Shown: in pieces, positions 50,701-64,000 of the stretch | Numbering within the stretch: position 1 is the first letter of the stretch | Layout: every line of letters begins with the position of its first letter | DNA from: Eutreptiella sp. 'Long Island Sound 2002' | Taxonomy: Eukaryota > Euglenozoa > Euglenophyceae > Eutreptiales > Eutreptiaceae | Direction of reading: 5' to 3' | DNA: 64,000 nucleotides | NCBI GenBank assembly: GCA_964036045.1 | Contig: OZ038380.1 | Location: 123,708,899 to 123,772,898 of the forward strand | Made by a program: the position numbers and the translations under genes | Notes under the pieces: generated by a model | What the model was told of the DNA's origin: nothing | The model's input: only the letters and a program-made list of their open reading frames with translations | The model's database searches: none

Positions 50701-53700
50701 TGCTCCGAGACATGCACGTGCAGTACGGAGTGTGCGGGCAGCTCATGGTGCCCTCTGCGTCATTCGCCACACACGCTGGCAATACGTGGGTGGAGAGGGT
50801 ACTCAGGGCGATGGGGACGTTGCGCGTGGGGCTTCTCATGCCATCGTCGGTGTACTCGTGTGTACACGCCCATCTGCCGCAAGTGCAGTGGACGGGGCGG
50901 AAGTGGGTGTCCCAATCCTATACCTTCAAGGGTAGGGACATCTGCATTCTCTCGGGGCCCCGCACAGATGCGACAGTACAGTCCCTGACTGATCCCGCAA
51001 ATGACCTCCTGCATGCGCGGCTCCCCTGCCCGGCGCCTGGGCACTGGGCGGTCCAGCTTCGGGATTGCCATGAGGACCACCTGCACCTTCCGCACGCGGG
51101 AGTAGGGCCCCACCAGCTCGACCACGTGTGGCTCACGGGGCTTCGCGACGTCTTCCGGCCGCAGCTGCCCGGTCTGTTGACTCACCGGCTAATACACCCG
51201 GTGCGCCGAAAGAAGGCCAGCAAACGCAATAGACAGTCCGCAGCGGGGGACGTGTATGTGGTGGGCGGATACAGGGAGGAAGGATGGGACCCGGCCAACC
51301 CGGGGCTGTCCATGCCGTTCGTCCCGCTGGCCGCCCTCCTTTTTCTGTTGGGGGACGTCTTTGAGGGCTACCAACAGCAAGACGATCCGGCGTCCGTCCC
51401 CCCGCTCACTCCTCACGCCGGGGGCGGCATAAGCCCGCCACCACTGTGGGTTGTGCACGGGCGGCCAGCGTTTTCCAGGGCGTGCGCGGCGGTGCACAAG
51501 TGCAGCGAATGGGCAATTGTTCTTCTGCTGCCGGCAGGCCCAATCCCGGATCCGGATGAGTACTCGGTCCCGGAAGTGGTCCGGATGTCCAACGTGCCGC
51601 ACGATCCGCACGTCGCCGTCACGTCGTTGCGTGATGGCGGCGCAGTGGAGCAGGGGTCTGTGGTGGTATACCAGCCTTCCTGCTCCGCAACAGTTTGGGG
51701 AGCGGAGTATACCACCGCCCTGGACGCCATAAAGTCAGTCTGCGGATGTGACCTGGCCTGGAGACCACATGCGGTGTATCGACCGAGGGTAGTCCTGTCC
51801 CCGGAGCTCACGGCCTTCAGTGCGGCGTCCCTGGGAAAGGTGGTGCAGAGCCCCCACTCCGACGTGGCGTGGCTGGAGCCCCACCGGTACTGCTGGGTGC
51901 CGGTGCCGACTAAAGTCACATCGTCTGACGCGTCGCCCCAGGGAGACGACGCCACAAACGTGGCGGTGGCCAGCCACGGAATCCCCACATGGACGGGTGC
52001 CATCTACGGCACGGTCCCGGAGGCAGAGATCATTGGCGCGGCGGCGTACCTGTTGCACACGCCCCCGTCAGCGTGCACGGGACACGTGGTGGATGCGTCC
52101 GTCATAGGAGCGCATCTCCGCAGGGCGCAGGAGGCCCTATACCGTGGCATCAAGGGGCCGACATCACATCTGGTCAATCAGTACGCACTGAGCTGGATAG
52201 TGGAGGGGCTGCGGCGGCTGCCGCGCCGAGTTGGGGGGCCGCACCACTGGGTGGTGAGGCAGAGCTCGCACTTGGCGGCGGTCCCGCTCGAGGCACCGGA
52301 CTCTGCCGCGGCCCGTGCAATGGCCCCGCCAATCCATCTTGTCCTGCCAAAGGAGCACGCCATCCTCTTGTTGCCGGGGGATGATGGTGAGCTCGAGCCG
52401 CGTGTGCCATCCATGCAAGCCCTTCAGCAAGTCCGGGAGATGGAGTGGCGTTCGGTTGCGGCTCGCACCAGGGCGCACACGCCACTGGCTGGCGCCTGCG
52501 AGGCGATGCCCATGGGAGCTGTGCATCACGGCCCAACGCACAGGAATATGCTGCGGGCACGTGACGCTCGCTTGTCCACCATGCAGGTCATGCGACGGTG
52601 GAGACAGAAGCTCACGCGTATGGCAATACCAGCCCACCCCTGTATCTTCTGTGGGGGGCCGGAGGAGGACATTGGCCACATGCGCCTACTGTGTGCGCGG
52701 GACGAGGAGGTGGCTGGGCTCCTGTGCAGGCGTGTGGAGGAGTTCACGGCGGAGCTACCCCTGACGGACAGGGCGGTGGAGTTCGTGGCGTGGAGGGAGC
52801 ACGGCTGCAGGTGGACTGAATCCCTGATGGCGGGTGTCGTCCCCGGGGACCTGAAGCGGCTGTTCGCTGCGGTGCGGGCGGCGTCGTCCCGGGGCCCTGC
52901 CAAGGCCAGGCTCTTTGTGGAGGACATGGTCCAGATTGGGGAAGATGTGTATGCCCGCAGGAACCATCGGCTCACCCAGATCATGCAGCTGCCGATGCAA
53001 GATCGAAGGAGGGCGGTATACGCGTTCCTGCGCGGTGACACACCCTTCTGCCCGCCGGCAGGGAGGATCTTGCAGCGTTCGCCGTGGAACCCGATTGCCG
53101 GCCTCCCCGGCGACCTGCGGGCAACCTTCCAGAGGGCACCGCTGCACGCACTGCTGGTGTCGCGGTCGTGCGTCGAGCATGACGAGGCCCTGTCCTTGTT
53201 CCCTCACTGGATGGCGGCGGTGGCGCAGGCCTTCGACCAGTGGATCGGTTCCTGGGTGGCGCGGGACATCACGGCATTCAGGGAGTGGTCCCGCGTGGTG
53301 TCGGCGCAGTCGTGGGCCCAGGTGCGTGGCACCAAGGTGAGAAGCCCTGACGGCCAGAGTGATCCCTGGCTCCAGGTGTACGCCAACCATCCAGTTGTGG
53401 GGAACGTCATGGGCTGGCCTCGCGAGGTGCTACCGGTCCTTCAGCAACCTCTGTGCAGTCTCCCAATCCTGGCGGTGGCTGTTGTACTCGACGTGGGTAC
53501 GTTGTGGCTGTATGACCGGCAGCTGCGACGAGCCGTACCGGCGGTCACGGAGCAGCGGTCCATGGCAGTGTTAGTGGGCTCCAAGCAGCTGGCACGGGTA
53601 CAGGGCGACGACGCGCAAGGCCACGTCACGGAGGCCATGTTCTCTCTGCCAGAGGGGGACGACCACGTGGCTGCCGATGCCCGTCACACCCTTGAAACCC

Positions 53701-54428
53701 TGGGCCCCGAGGCGGTCATTGAGGCTCGGGCGGGAGGACAACGCTTGGTTCTGGCTTCCGCCAGGGGCCCGGAGCAGGACGGGGTTGATGTCATTGGGGA
53801 GGTCTTGCGAGACTACGGTTGGGAGCTCCTGGCGCATGGCACACGCAGCCCCAAAGTGGCGCGGTGGCCCCGGCTGCTTGAGAGCATGCCGGTGATGCCC
53901 GACGGGCGACCGATACTCCGCCCGGTGTCCACGTGGGAGGAAGCGAGGCGCAGCCTCCTCAACTGTGCCATAGCACGCACGCTGGCGAGGGCTTTGCTCG
54001 GGCTCCAGGACGCGTGCTGCGATGTATGGCAGGACCTGTGGTCGCAGTGTTGTGATGGTAACTGCGTTCCATCGCGGTCTGTGCTTCCGCAGCGATGCCA
54101 CGGGTGCGGGGAAACGGTGTCAGTTTGGGTTCATCAGTGTGCCTCCGCCCCGCTGTGCGGGACATGTAAGGAGCGTGCCGATAGGGGGTGGCCTAAGGCG
54201 AGGTGGGCAACGCGGCACTCTGGACACATGTCCTCAAGTGCCTGGAAGACTATCCAGGATGGCCTGAAGAGCGTCCGAGTGGAAGGGGTACGGTGCCCTG
54301 GAGCGCCGTCTGCGGCCCTGCCCTTGATGCTGTGGTGGGCGGCTCTGGAGGGCGACTGGCGGATACTCTGGTTGTGGCATCGCGGAGGAAATGGTGACGG
54401 CGTGGTGGGGGCCGGGGGTGCAGGTTGA
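47724..54428 (+). pseudogene. LINE copy 2 ORF2: APE, RT, RNase H, CCHC, one TAG
   Basis: Same frame as the end of ORF1, separated only by TGA 47721. No ATG precedes the endonuclease, whose first motif SWNVQG is at 47757. APE motifs in order: [52 protein letters not shown] at 49798, [24 protein letters not shown] at 50091. TAG 49749-49751 lies just before motif A where copy 1 has CAG. After RT: RNase H SSDASP, PEAEIIGAAAYL, HVVDASV (51.93-52.10 kb), then CIFCGGPEEDIGHMRLLC (52641-52694), a ~570-residue C-terminal region with two more Cys clusters (CHGCGE, CGTCKE), TGA 54426. EN nicks target DNA, RT copies the RNA from the nick, and RNase H degrades the template strand. Confidence 0.88.
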
Positions 54429-54667
54429 TGGGGTTGGGAATTGTAGGTGCACCAGCTACCGTCCCTACGCTGGACGCAGCGGAGGGGGTAGCGCCTGAGA
54501 AGCAGTGCCTTCGCGGCCTGATTGTGCGGTATAGGCAGGCGGCGTATGACGGCCAACGCGATGTGACAGGTCGTGCCGGCCTGATGGTGAGCCGTACTGC
54601 CCCCGTGCATGAGGGTCGGACAGGGATGCTTCACCCGCCTACCCCGGGTCGCCGCATACAACAGTGA
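54376..54667 (+). pseudogene. OTU-like protease remnant, copy 2
   Basis: Same arrangement and same frame breaks as in copy 1. Here VQVDGVGNCRCTSYRPYAG precedes the TGA, and EKQCLRGLIVRYRQAAYD follows in the neighbouring frame to TGA 54667. The active-site Asp-Gly-x-Gly-Asn-Cys differs from copy 1 by Asp to Val. Confidence 0.35.
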
Positions 54668-57789
<3,122 letters not shown>

Positions 57790-60700
57790 GGGGGTGCAGG
57801 GGCGTGGTGCGGTGCAGGGGCGCAGCCGTGCGGGGCGGCGCAGGGGCGCAGCACTGTGGGGCCACGCAGGGGCGCGGCGCGGGGCTGCGCAGGGGTGCAG
57901 CGTGGGGCTGCGGAGGGGCGTTGGGGGCACGGCGTGCACGTTCGGGGGGCTGTGGGCTGGTGGGTGGGTGCGCGCGCGAGGGGGACGGGGGTGCGCTGAG
58001 CTCAGCGGCTGGGGCTGGCCAAAGTCGGCCGGGGTGCCCGGGGCGCTCGAGGTGTCGGGGGGGCCGCGGTAAGCGGTGGGGCCCGCACCCCGCTCGGCGG
58101 GGACGAATCCCGCCGAGCATCATCCACGGGGGCGAATCCTGGTGGAGGCGGGGGGGAGTGCCGCACCGTCCCCTCGCGGCCCAACGGGACCGGGACGGGC
58201 CCCGCCGGAGGGAAACCCGGGGGGGCGGGCGGGGCTGGGCACCGGGGCTCCGGGGCCCGGGTCCCTGGTGGTTGTGGGCCGGCGCGGGGGAGACCGGGCG
58301 GGCCTCTCGGCTACGGCTGGTGAGGGGGGGCGTGGAAGTGCCGGGCGGGCTCGGGGGCGAACCCCGAGAGGCCCCCGGGGGCGGGGCGAGGGCTCCCGAG
58401 GGCGGCCGTTCCTTGAGGGGGGGGGGGGGGGTTGCTCCCTGCCTGGGCTGCGTAGAGGCGCCGCGTGGTGCGGTGCAGGGGCGCAGCCGTGTGGGGCGGC
58501 GCAGGGGCGCAGCAGTGTGGGGCCGTGCAGGGGTGCAGCGTGGGGCCGCGCAGGGGTGCAGCGTGGGGCCGCGGAGGATCGCGGCGTGGGGCCGCGTATG
58601 GGCGCGGCATGGGGCCGCGCAAGGGTGCGGCGCGGGGCTGCGTAGGGGTGCAGCGTGGGGCTGCGCAGGGGCGCAGCGCGAGGCCGCGCATGGGCGCGGC
58701 ATGGGGCCGGGCAGGGGCGCAGTAGCGTGGGGCTGCGCAGGGGCGCAGCGTGGGGCTGCTCAGGGGCGCAGCGCGGGGCTGAACAGGGGAGTAACGTGGG
58801 GCTGCGCAGGGGCGCAGTAGTGTGGGGCTGGGCAGGGGCGCGGCGTGGGGCTGGGCAAGGGCGCAGCGCGGGGCTGGGCAGGGGCGCAGCGTGGGGCCGC
58901 GCAGGAGTGCAGCGTGGGGCCGCGCAAGGGCGCGGCATGGGGCCGCGCAGGGGCGCGGCGCGGGGCTGCGCCGGGGCGCAGCAGCTCTGGGCTGCCGCGG
59001 GGCGCAGCAGCGCTTGGCTGCGCAGGGGCGCAGCGTGGGGCCGCGCGGGGGCGCGGCGCGGGGCTGCGCAGGGGCGCAGCGGCGTGGGGCTGCGCAGGGG
59101 CGCAGCAGTGTGGGGCGGCGCAGGGGCGCGGCATGGGGCCGTGAAGGGGCGCAGCAGCATGGGGCTGCGTAGCGTGGGGCTGAGTAGGGGCGCAGCGTGG
59201 GGCTGCGCGGGGGCGCAGCGTGGGGCCGCGCAGGGGCGCAGCAGTGTGGGGCTGCGCAGGGGCGCAGCGCGGAGCTGCGCAGGGGCGCAGCAACGTGGGG
59301 CTGCGCCGGGGCGCAGCGTGGGACTGAGTAGGGGCGCAGCGTGGGGCTGCGCAGGGGCGTAGCGCGGTGCGGCGCAGGGGCGCAGCAGTGTGGGGCGGCG
59401 CAGGGGCGCAGCAGTGTGGGGCTGCGCAGGGCGCAGCGCGGGGCTGCGCAGGGGCGCAGCAGCGTGGGGCTGCGCACGGGCGCGGCGTGGGGCCATGGAG
59501 GGGTGCAGCAGCGTGGGGCTGCGCAGGGGCGCAGCGTGGGGCTGCGTAGGGCTGCGCAGGGGCCAAGCGTGGGGCCGCGTACGGGCGCGGCATGGGGCCG
59601 TGAAGGGGCGCGGCGCGGGGCCGCGTAGGGGCGCAGTAGCCTGGGGCTGCGCAGGGGCGTAGCAGCGCGGGGCTGCGCCGGGGCGTAGCACGGGGCCGCG
59701 AATGGGGCGCAGCGGGGGGTGCGTAGGGGCGCAGCAGCGTTGGGCTGGGCAGGGGCGCAGCGTGGGGCTGCGCGGGGGCGCGGCAAGGGGCTGCGCGGGG
59801 GCGCGGCAAGGGGCCGTGCAGGGGCGTAGCAGCGTGGGGCTGCGCAGGGGCGCAGCATGGGGCGGCGCGAGGGCGCAGCAGCGTGGGGCTGCGCCGGGGC
59901 GCGGCATGGGGCCGTGAAGGGGCGCAGCAGCATGGGGCTGCGCAGCGTGGGGCTGAGTAGGGGCGCAGCGTGGTGCGGCGCAGGGGCGCGGCGTGGGGCG
60001 GCGCCGGGGCGCAGCAGTGTGGGGCTGCGCAGGGGCGCGGCGTGGGGCGGCGCAGGGGCGCAGCAGCGTGGGGCTGAGTAGGGGCGCAGCGCGGGGCTGC
60101 GCAAGGGCGCAGCGTGGTGCGGCGCAGGGGCGCAGCAGTGTGGGGCGGCGCAGGGGCGCAGCAGTGTGGGGCTGCGTAGGGGCGTAGCGCGGGGGTGCGT
60201 AGGGGCGCAGCAGCGTGGGGCTGCACGGGGGTGCAGCGTGGGGCCGCGTAGGGGCGCAGCGTGGGGCTGCGCAGGGGCGCGGCGTGGGGCGGCGCCGGGG
60301 CGCAGCAGTGTGGGGCTGCGCAGGGGCGCGGCGTGGGGCGGCGCCAGGGCGCAGCAGTGTGGGGCTGCGCAGGGGCGCAGCGCGGGGCCGCGCAGGGGAG
60401 CAGCAGAGTGGGGCCGCGCAGGTGAGCAGCAGCACGGGGCTGCGCAGGGGCGCAACAGCGTGGAGCTGCGCACGGGCGTAGCAGCGCGGGGCTGCGCCGG
60501 GGTGCAGCGAGGGGCTACGAATGGGGCGTAGCGGGGAGTTGCGTAGGGGCGCAGCAGCTTTGGGCTGCGCAGGGGCGCGGCGTGGGGCTGCGCGGGGGCG
60601 CGGCAAGGGGCCGTGCAGGGGCTCGGCGCGGGGCCGCGCAGGGGCGCAGCAGCGTGGGGCCACGCAGGATTGCGGCGTGGAGCCGCGTATGGGCGTGGCA

Positions 60701-63700
60701 TGGGGCCGTGAAGGGGCGCGGCGCGGGGCCGCGCAGGGGCGCAGCAGCGTGGGGCTGCGTAGGGGCGTAGCAGGGGGGGGCTGCGCCACGGTGCAGCGAG
60801 GGGCTGCGAATGGGGCGCAGCGTTGGGCTGCGCGGGGGCGCAGCGTGGGGCTGCGCGGGGGCGCGGCAGAGGGCCGTGCAGGGGCGCGGCGTGGGGCCGC
60901 GCAGGGGCGCAGCAGCGTGGGGCTGCGCAGGGGGGCAGCATGGGGCTGCGCAGGGGCGCAGCAACGTGGGGCCGTGCCGGGGCGTGGTACGGGGCCGTGA
61001 AGGGGCGCAGCAGCGTGGGGCTGCGTAGGGGCGCACTGCGGGGCTGCGCAGGGGTGCAGCGTGGGGCTGCGCAGATGCGAAGCGCGGGGTTGCGCAGGGG
61101 CGCAGCAGCGTGGGGCCGCGCAGGGGAGCAGCCGCGTGGGGCTGTGCAGGGGCGCAGCGCGGGGCTGGGCAGGGGCGCAGCGTGGGGCCGCGCAGGAGTG
61201 CAGCGTGGGGCCGCGTATGGGCTTGGCATGGGGCCGTGCAGGGGCGCGGCGCGGGGCCGCGCAGGGGCGCAGCAGCGTGGGGTTGCGCACGGGCGTAGCA
61301 GCGTGGGGCCGCGCCGGGGCGCGGCATGGGACCGTGCAGGGGCGCCGCAGCGTGGGGCCGCGTAGGGGCGCAGCGTGGGGCTGCGTAGGGGCGCAATGGT
61401 TTGGGGCGGCGCAGGGGCGTAGAAGTGCGGGGCTGCAGGGGCGCAGCGCGGGGTTGCGCAGGGGCGCAGCGTGGGGCCGCGCAGGGGCGCAGCGCGGGGC
61501 TGCGCAGGGGCGCAGCAGCGTGGGGCTGCGCAGGGGCGCAGCAGCGCGGGGCTGTGCAGGGGAGCGGCAGCGTGGGGCTGCGCAGGGGCGCGGCAGCGTG
61601 GGGCCGTGCAGGGGCGTAGCAGCGTGGGGCTGGGCAAGGGCGCAGCGCGGGGCTGGGCAGGGGCGCAGCGTGGGGCCGCGCAGGAGTGCAGCGTGGGGCC
61701 GCGCAAGGGCGCGGCATGGGGCCGCGCAGGGGCGCGGCGTGGGCTTGCGCAGGGGCGCAGCAGCGCTGGGCTGCGCCGGGGCGCAGCAGCGCTTGGCTGC
61801 GCAGGGGCGCAGCGTGGGGCCGCGCGGGGGCGCGGCGCGGGGCTGCGCAGCGGCGCAGCGGCGTGGGGCTGCGCAGCGGCGTGGGGCTGCGCAGGGGCGC
61901 AGCAGTGTGGGGCGGCGCAGGGGCGCGGCATGGGGCCGTGAAGGGGCGCAGCAGCATGGGGCTGCGCAGCGTGGGGCTGAGTAGGGGCGCAGCGTGGGGT
62001 TGCGCGGGGGCGCAGCGTGGGGCCGCGCAGGGGCGCAGCAGTGTGGGGCTGCGCAGGGGCGCAGCGCGGAGCTGCGCAGGGGCGCAGCAGCGTGGGGCTA
62101 CGCTGGGGCGCAGCGTGGGGCTGAGTAGGGGCGCAGCGTGGGGCTGCGCAGGGGCGTAGCGCGGTGCGGCGCAGGGGCGCAGCAGTGTTGGGCGGCGCAG
62201 GGTCGCAGCAGTGTGGGGCTGCGCAGGGGCGCAGCGCGGGGCTGCGCAGGGGCGCAGCAGCGTGGGGCTGCGCAGGGGCGCAGCGTGGGGCCGCGCATGG
62301 GCGCGGCGTGGGGCCGTGGAGGGGTGCAGCAGCGTGGGGCTGCGTAGGGGCGCAGCGTGGGGCTGTGTAGGGCTGCGCAGGGGCGCAGCGTGGGGCCGCG
62401 TACGGGCGTGGCATGGGGCCGTGAAGGGGCGCGGCGCGGGGCCGCGTAGGGGCGCAGTAGCCTGGGGCTGCGCAGGGGCGTAGCAGCGCGGGGCTGCGCC
62501 GGGGCGTAGCACGGGGCCGCGAATGGGGCGCAGCGGGGGCTGCGTAGGGGCGCAGCAGCGTTGGGGAAAGGGCGCAGCGTGGGGCTGCGCGGGGGCGCGG
62601 CAAGGGGCGGCGCGGGGGCGCGGCAAGGGGCCGTGCAGGGGCGTAGCAGCGTGGGGCTGCGCAGGGGCGCAGCATGGGGCTGCGCAGGGGCGCAGCAGCG
62701 TGGGGCTGCGCCGGGGCGCGGCATGGGGCCGTGAAGGGGCGCAGCAGCATGGGGCTGCGCAGCGTGGGGCTGAGTAGGGGCGCAGCGTGGTGCGGCGCAG
62801 GGGCGCGGCGTGGGGCGGCGCCGGGGCGCAGCAGTGTGGGGCTGCGCAGGGGCGCGGCGTGGGGCGGCGCAGGGGCGCAGCAGCGTGGGGCTGTGTAGGG
62901 GCGCAGCGCAGGGTTGCGCAAGGGCGCAGCGTGGTGCGGCGCAGGGGCGCAGCAGTGTGGGGCGGCGCAGGGGCGCAGCAGTGTGGGGCTGCGCAAGGGC
63001 GTAGCGCGGGGCTGCGCAGGGGCGCAGCAGCGTGGGGCTGCGCGGGGGCGCAGCGTGGGGCCGCGTAGGGGCGCAGCGTGGGGCTGCGCAGGGGCGCGGC
63101 CCGGGGCGGCGCCGGGGCGCAGCAGTGTGGGGCTGCGCAGGGGCGCGGCGTGGGGCGGCGCCAGGGCGCAACAGTGTGGGGCTGCGCAGGGGCGCAGCGC
63201 GGGGCTGCGCAGGGGAGCAGCAGAGTGGGGCCGCGCAGGTGAGCAACAGCACGGGGCTGCGCAGGGGCGCAGCAGCGTGGGGCTGCGCAGGGGCGTAGCA
63301 GCGCGGGGCTGCGCCGGGGTGCACCGAGGGGCTACGAATGGGGCGTAGCGGGGAGTTGCGTAGGGGCGCAGCAGCTTTGGGCTGCGCAGGGGCGCAGCGT
63401 GGGGCTGCGCGGGGGCGCGGCAAGGGGCCGTGCAGGGGCTCGGCGCGGGGCCGCGCAGGGGCGCAGCAGCGTGGGGCCGCGGAGGAGTGCGGCGTGGAGC
63501 CGCGTGTGGGCGTGGCATGGGGCCGTGAAGGGGCGCGGCGCGGGGCCGCGCAGGGGCGCAGCAGCGTGGGGCTGCGCAGGGGCGTAGCAGGGGGGGGCCG
63601 CGCCAGTGTGCCGCGAGGGGCTGCGAATGGGGCGCAGCGTGGGGCTGCGCGGGGGCGCGGCAAGGGGCCGTGCAGGGGCGTGGCGCGGGGCCGCGCAGGG

Positions 63701-64000
63701 GCGCAGCAGCGTGGGGCTGCGCAGGGGCGCAGCATGGGGCTGCGCAGGGGCGCAACAACTTGGGGCTGCGCCGGGGCGTGGTACGGGGCCGTGAAGGGGC
63801 GCAGCAGCGTAGGGCTGCGTAGGGGCGCACTGCGGGGCTGCGCAGGGGTGCAGCGTGGGGCTGCGCAGATGCGAAGCGCGGGGTTGCGCAGGGGCGCAGC
63901 AGCGTGGGGCCGCGCAGGGGCGTAGCAGCGTGGGGCTGGGCAAGGGCGCAGCGCGGGGCTGGGCAGGGGCGCAGCGTGGGGCCGCGCAGGAGTGCAGCGT
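57790..64000 (+). repeat. 23-bp GC-rich satellite, G-rich on + strand, with higher-order repeat
   Basis: Tandem GGGGCGCAGC plus GTGGGGCTGCGCA, with 26-bp variants carrying an extra AGC. It continues past the window edge. Each unit holds GCTGCGC-AGGG-GCGCAGC, a 7-bp stem with a 4-nt loop, and two G4 runs. Variant blocks recur about 2.8 kb apart: 59131 with 61928, 59701 with 62522, 60541 with 63358, 61071 with 63865. 57900-58440 is a less regular stretch. Very long frames on both strands have a 23-residue period (69 nt) and are not called genes. Confidence 0.88.

Noticed and set aside
58120-63830. Open frames of over 1,000 and 1,800 codons on the - strand (Ala/Pro/Arg/Cys repeats)
   Set aside because: They follow the 23-bp satellite, all frames are nearly stop-free, the peptide period is 23 residues (69 nt), and no start context or domain is present.

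Overview
This window looks like nuclear DNA of a unicellular eukaryote, most likely an alga; a green-lineage genome is my best guess but is not proven. The reasons are GT-AG introns with polypyrimidine tracts, eukaryotic DNA transposons (piggyBac and pogo/Tigger types), a very large non-LTR retrotransposon (LINE) with extra protease-like domains, long (TA)n microsatellites and large GC-rich minisatellite arrays. I see no rRNA, no CRISPR array and no prokaryotic operon. Almost everything readable is mobile-element material in different states of decay.

Layout. 1-7.5 kb: a set of broken genes (acidic protein, 2OG-Fe(II) oxygenase-like protein, coiled-coil protein, second beta-helix-like protein, transposase-like protein). 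They are separated by spacers built from TTATCGCG and CTAACTAG words, at least one of which behaves as an intron. 7.6-11.7 kb: a piggyBac-type element with inverted subterminal repeats, a transposase with one in-frame TAG, and a broken RTX-repeat reading frame. 14.51-17.67 kb: a pogo/Tigger-like element with perfect 23-bp terminal inverted repeats, a TA target duplication and a three-exon transposase. 18-22 kb: a LINE-like relic, a degenerate minisatellite and a probable multi-exon gene of unknown function. 22.2-25.6 kb: a DDE-like transposase gene and a small charged ORF, flanked by a recurring palindrome GCGCGAGGCCTCGCGC.

25.77-34.30 kb and about 42.01-56.69 kb hold two nearly identical copies of one LINE. 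Copy 1 is 5'-truncated and lies between (TA)n tracts. Copy 2 is near full length. Read across its breaks it encodes a CCCH zinc finger, a Ulp1-like (C48) cysteine peptidase signature, an APE endonuclease, a reverse transcriptase, an RNase H, a CCHC finger and an OTU-like remnant. Copy 2 carries a 1,316-bp internal tandem duplication with 8-bp microhomology.

34.4-42.0 kb, between the LINE copies, is an array of about 1.2-kb units in strictly alternating orientation with AT-rich tracts at the junctions. A 2.1-kb C-rich block of a 23-bp satellite interrupts it. The same satellite, G-rich on the + strand and with about 2.8-kb higher-order repetition, fills 57.8-64.0 kb. The long open frames in that array are a by-product of its composition and I do not call them genes.
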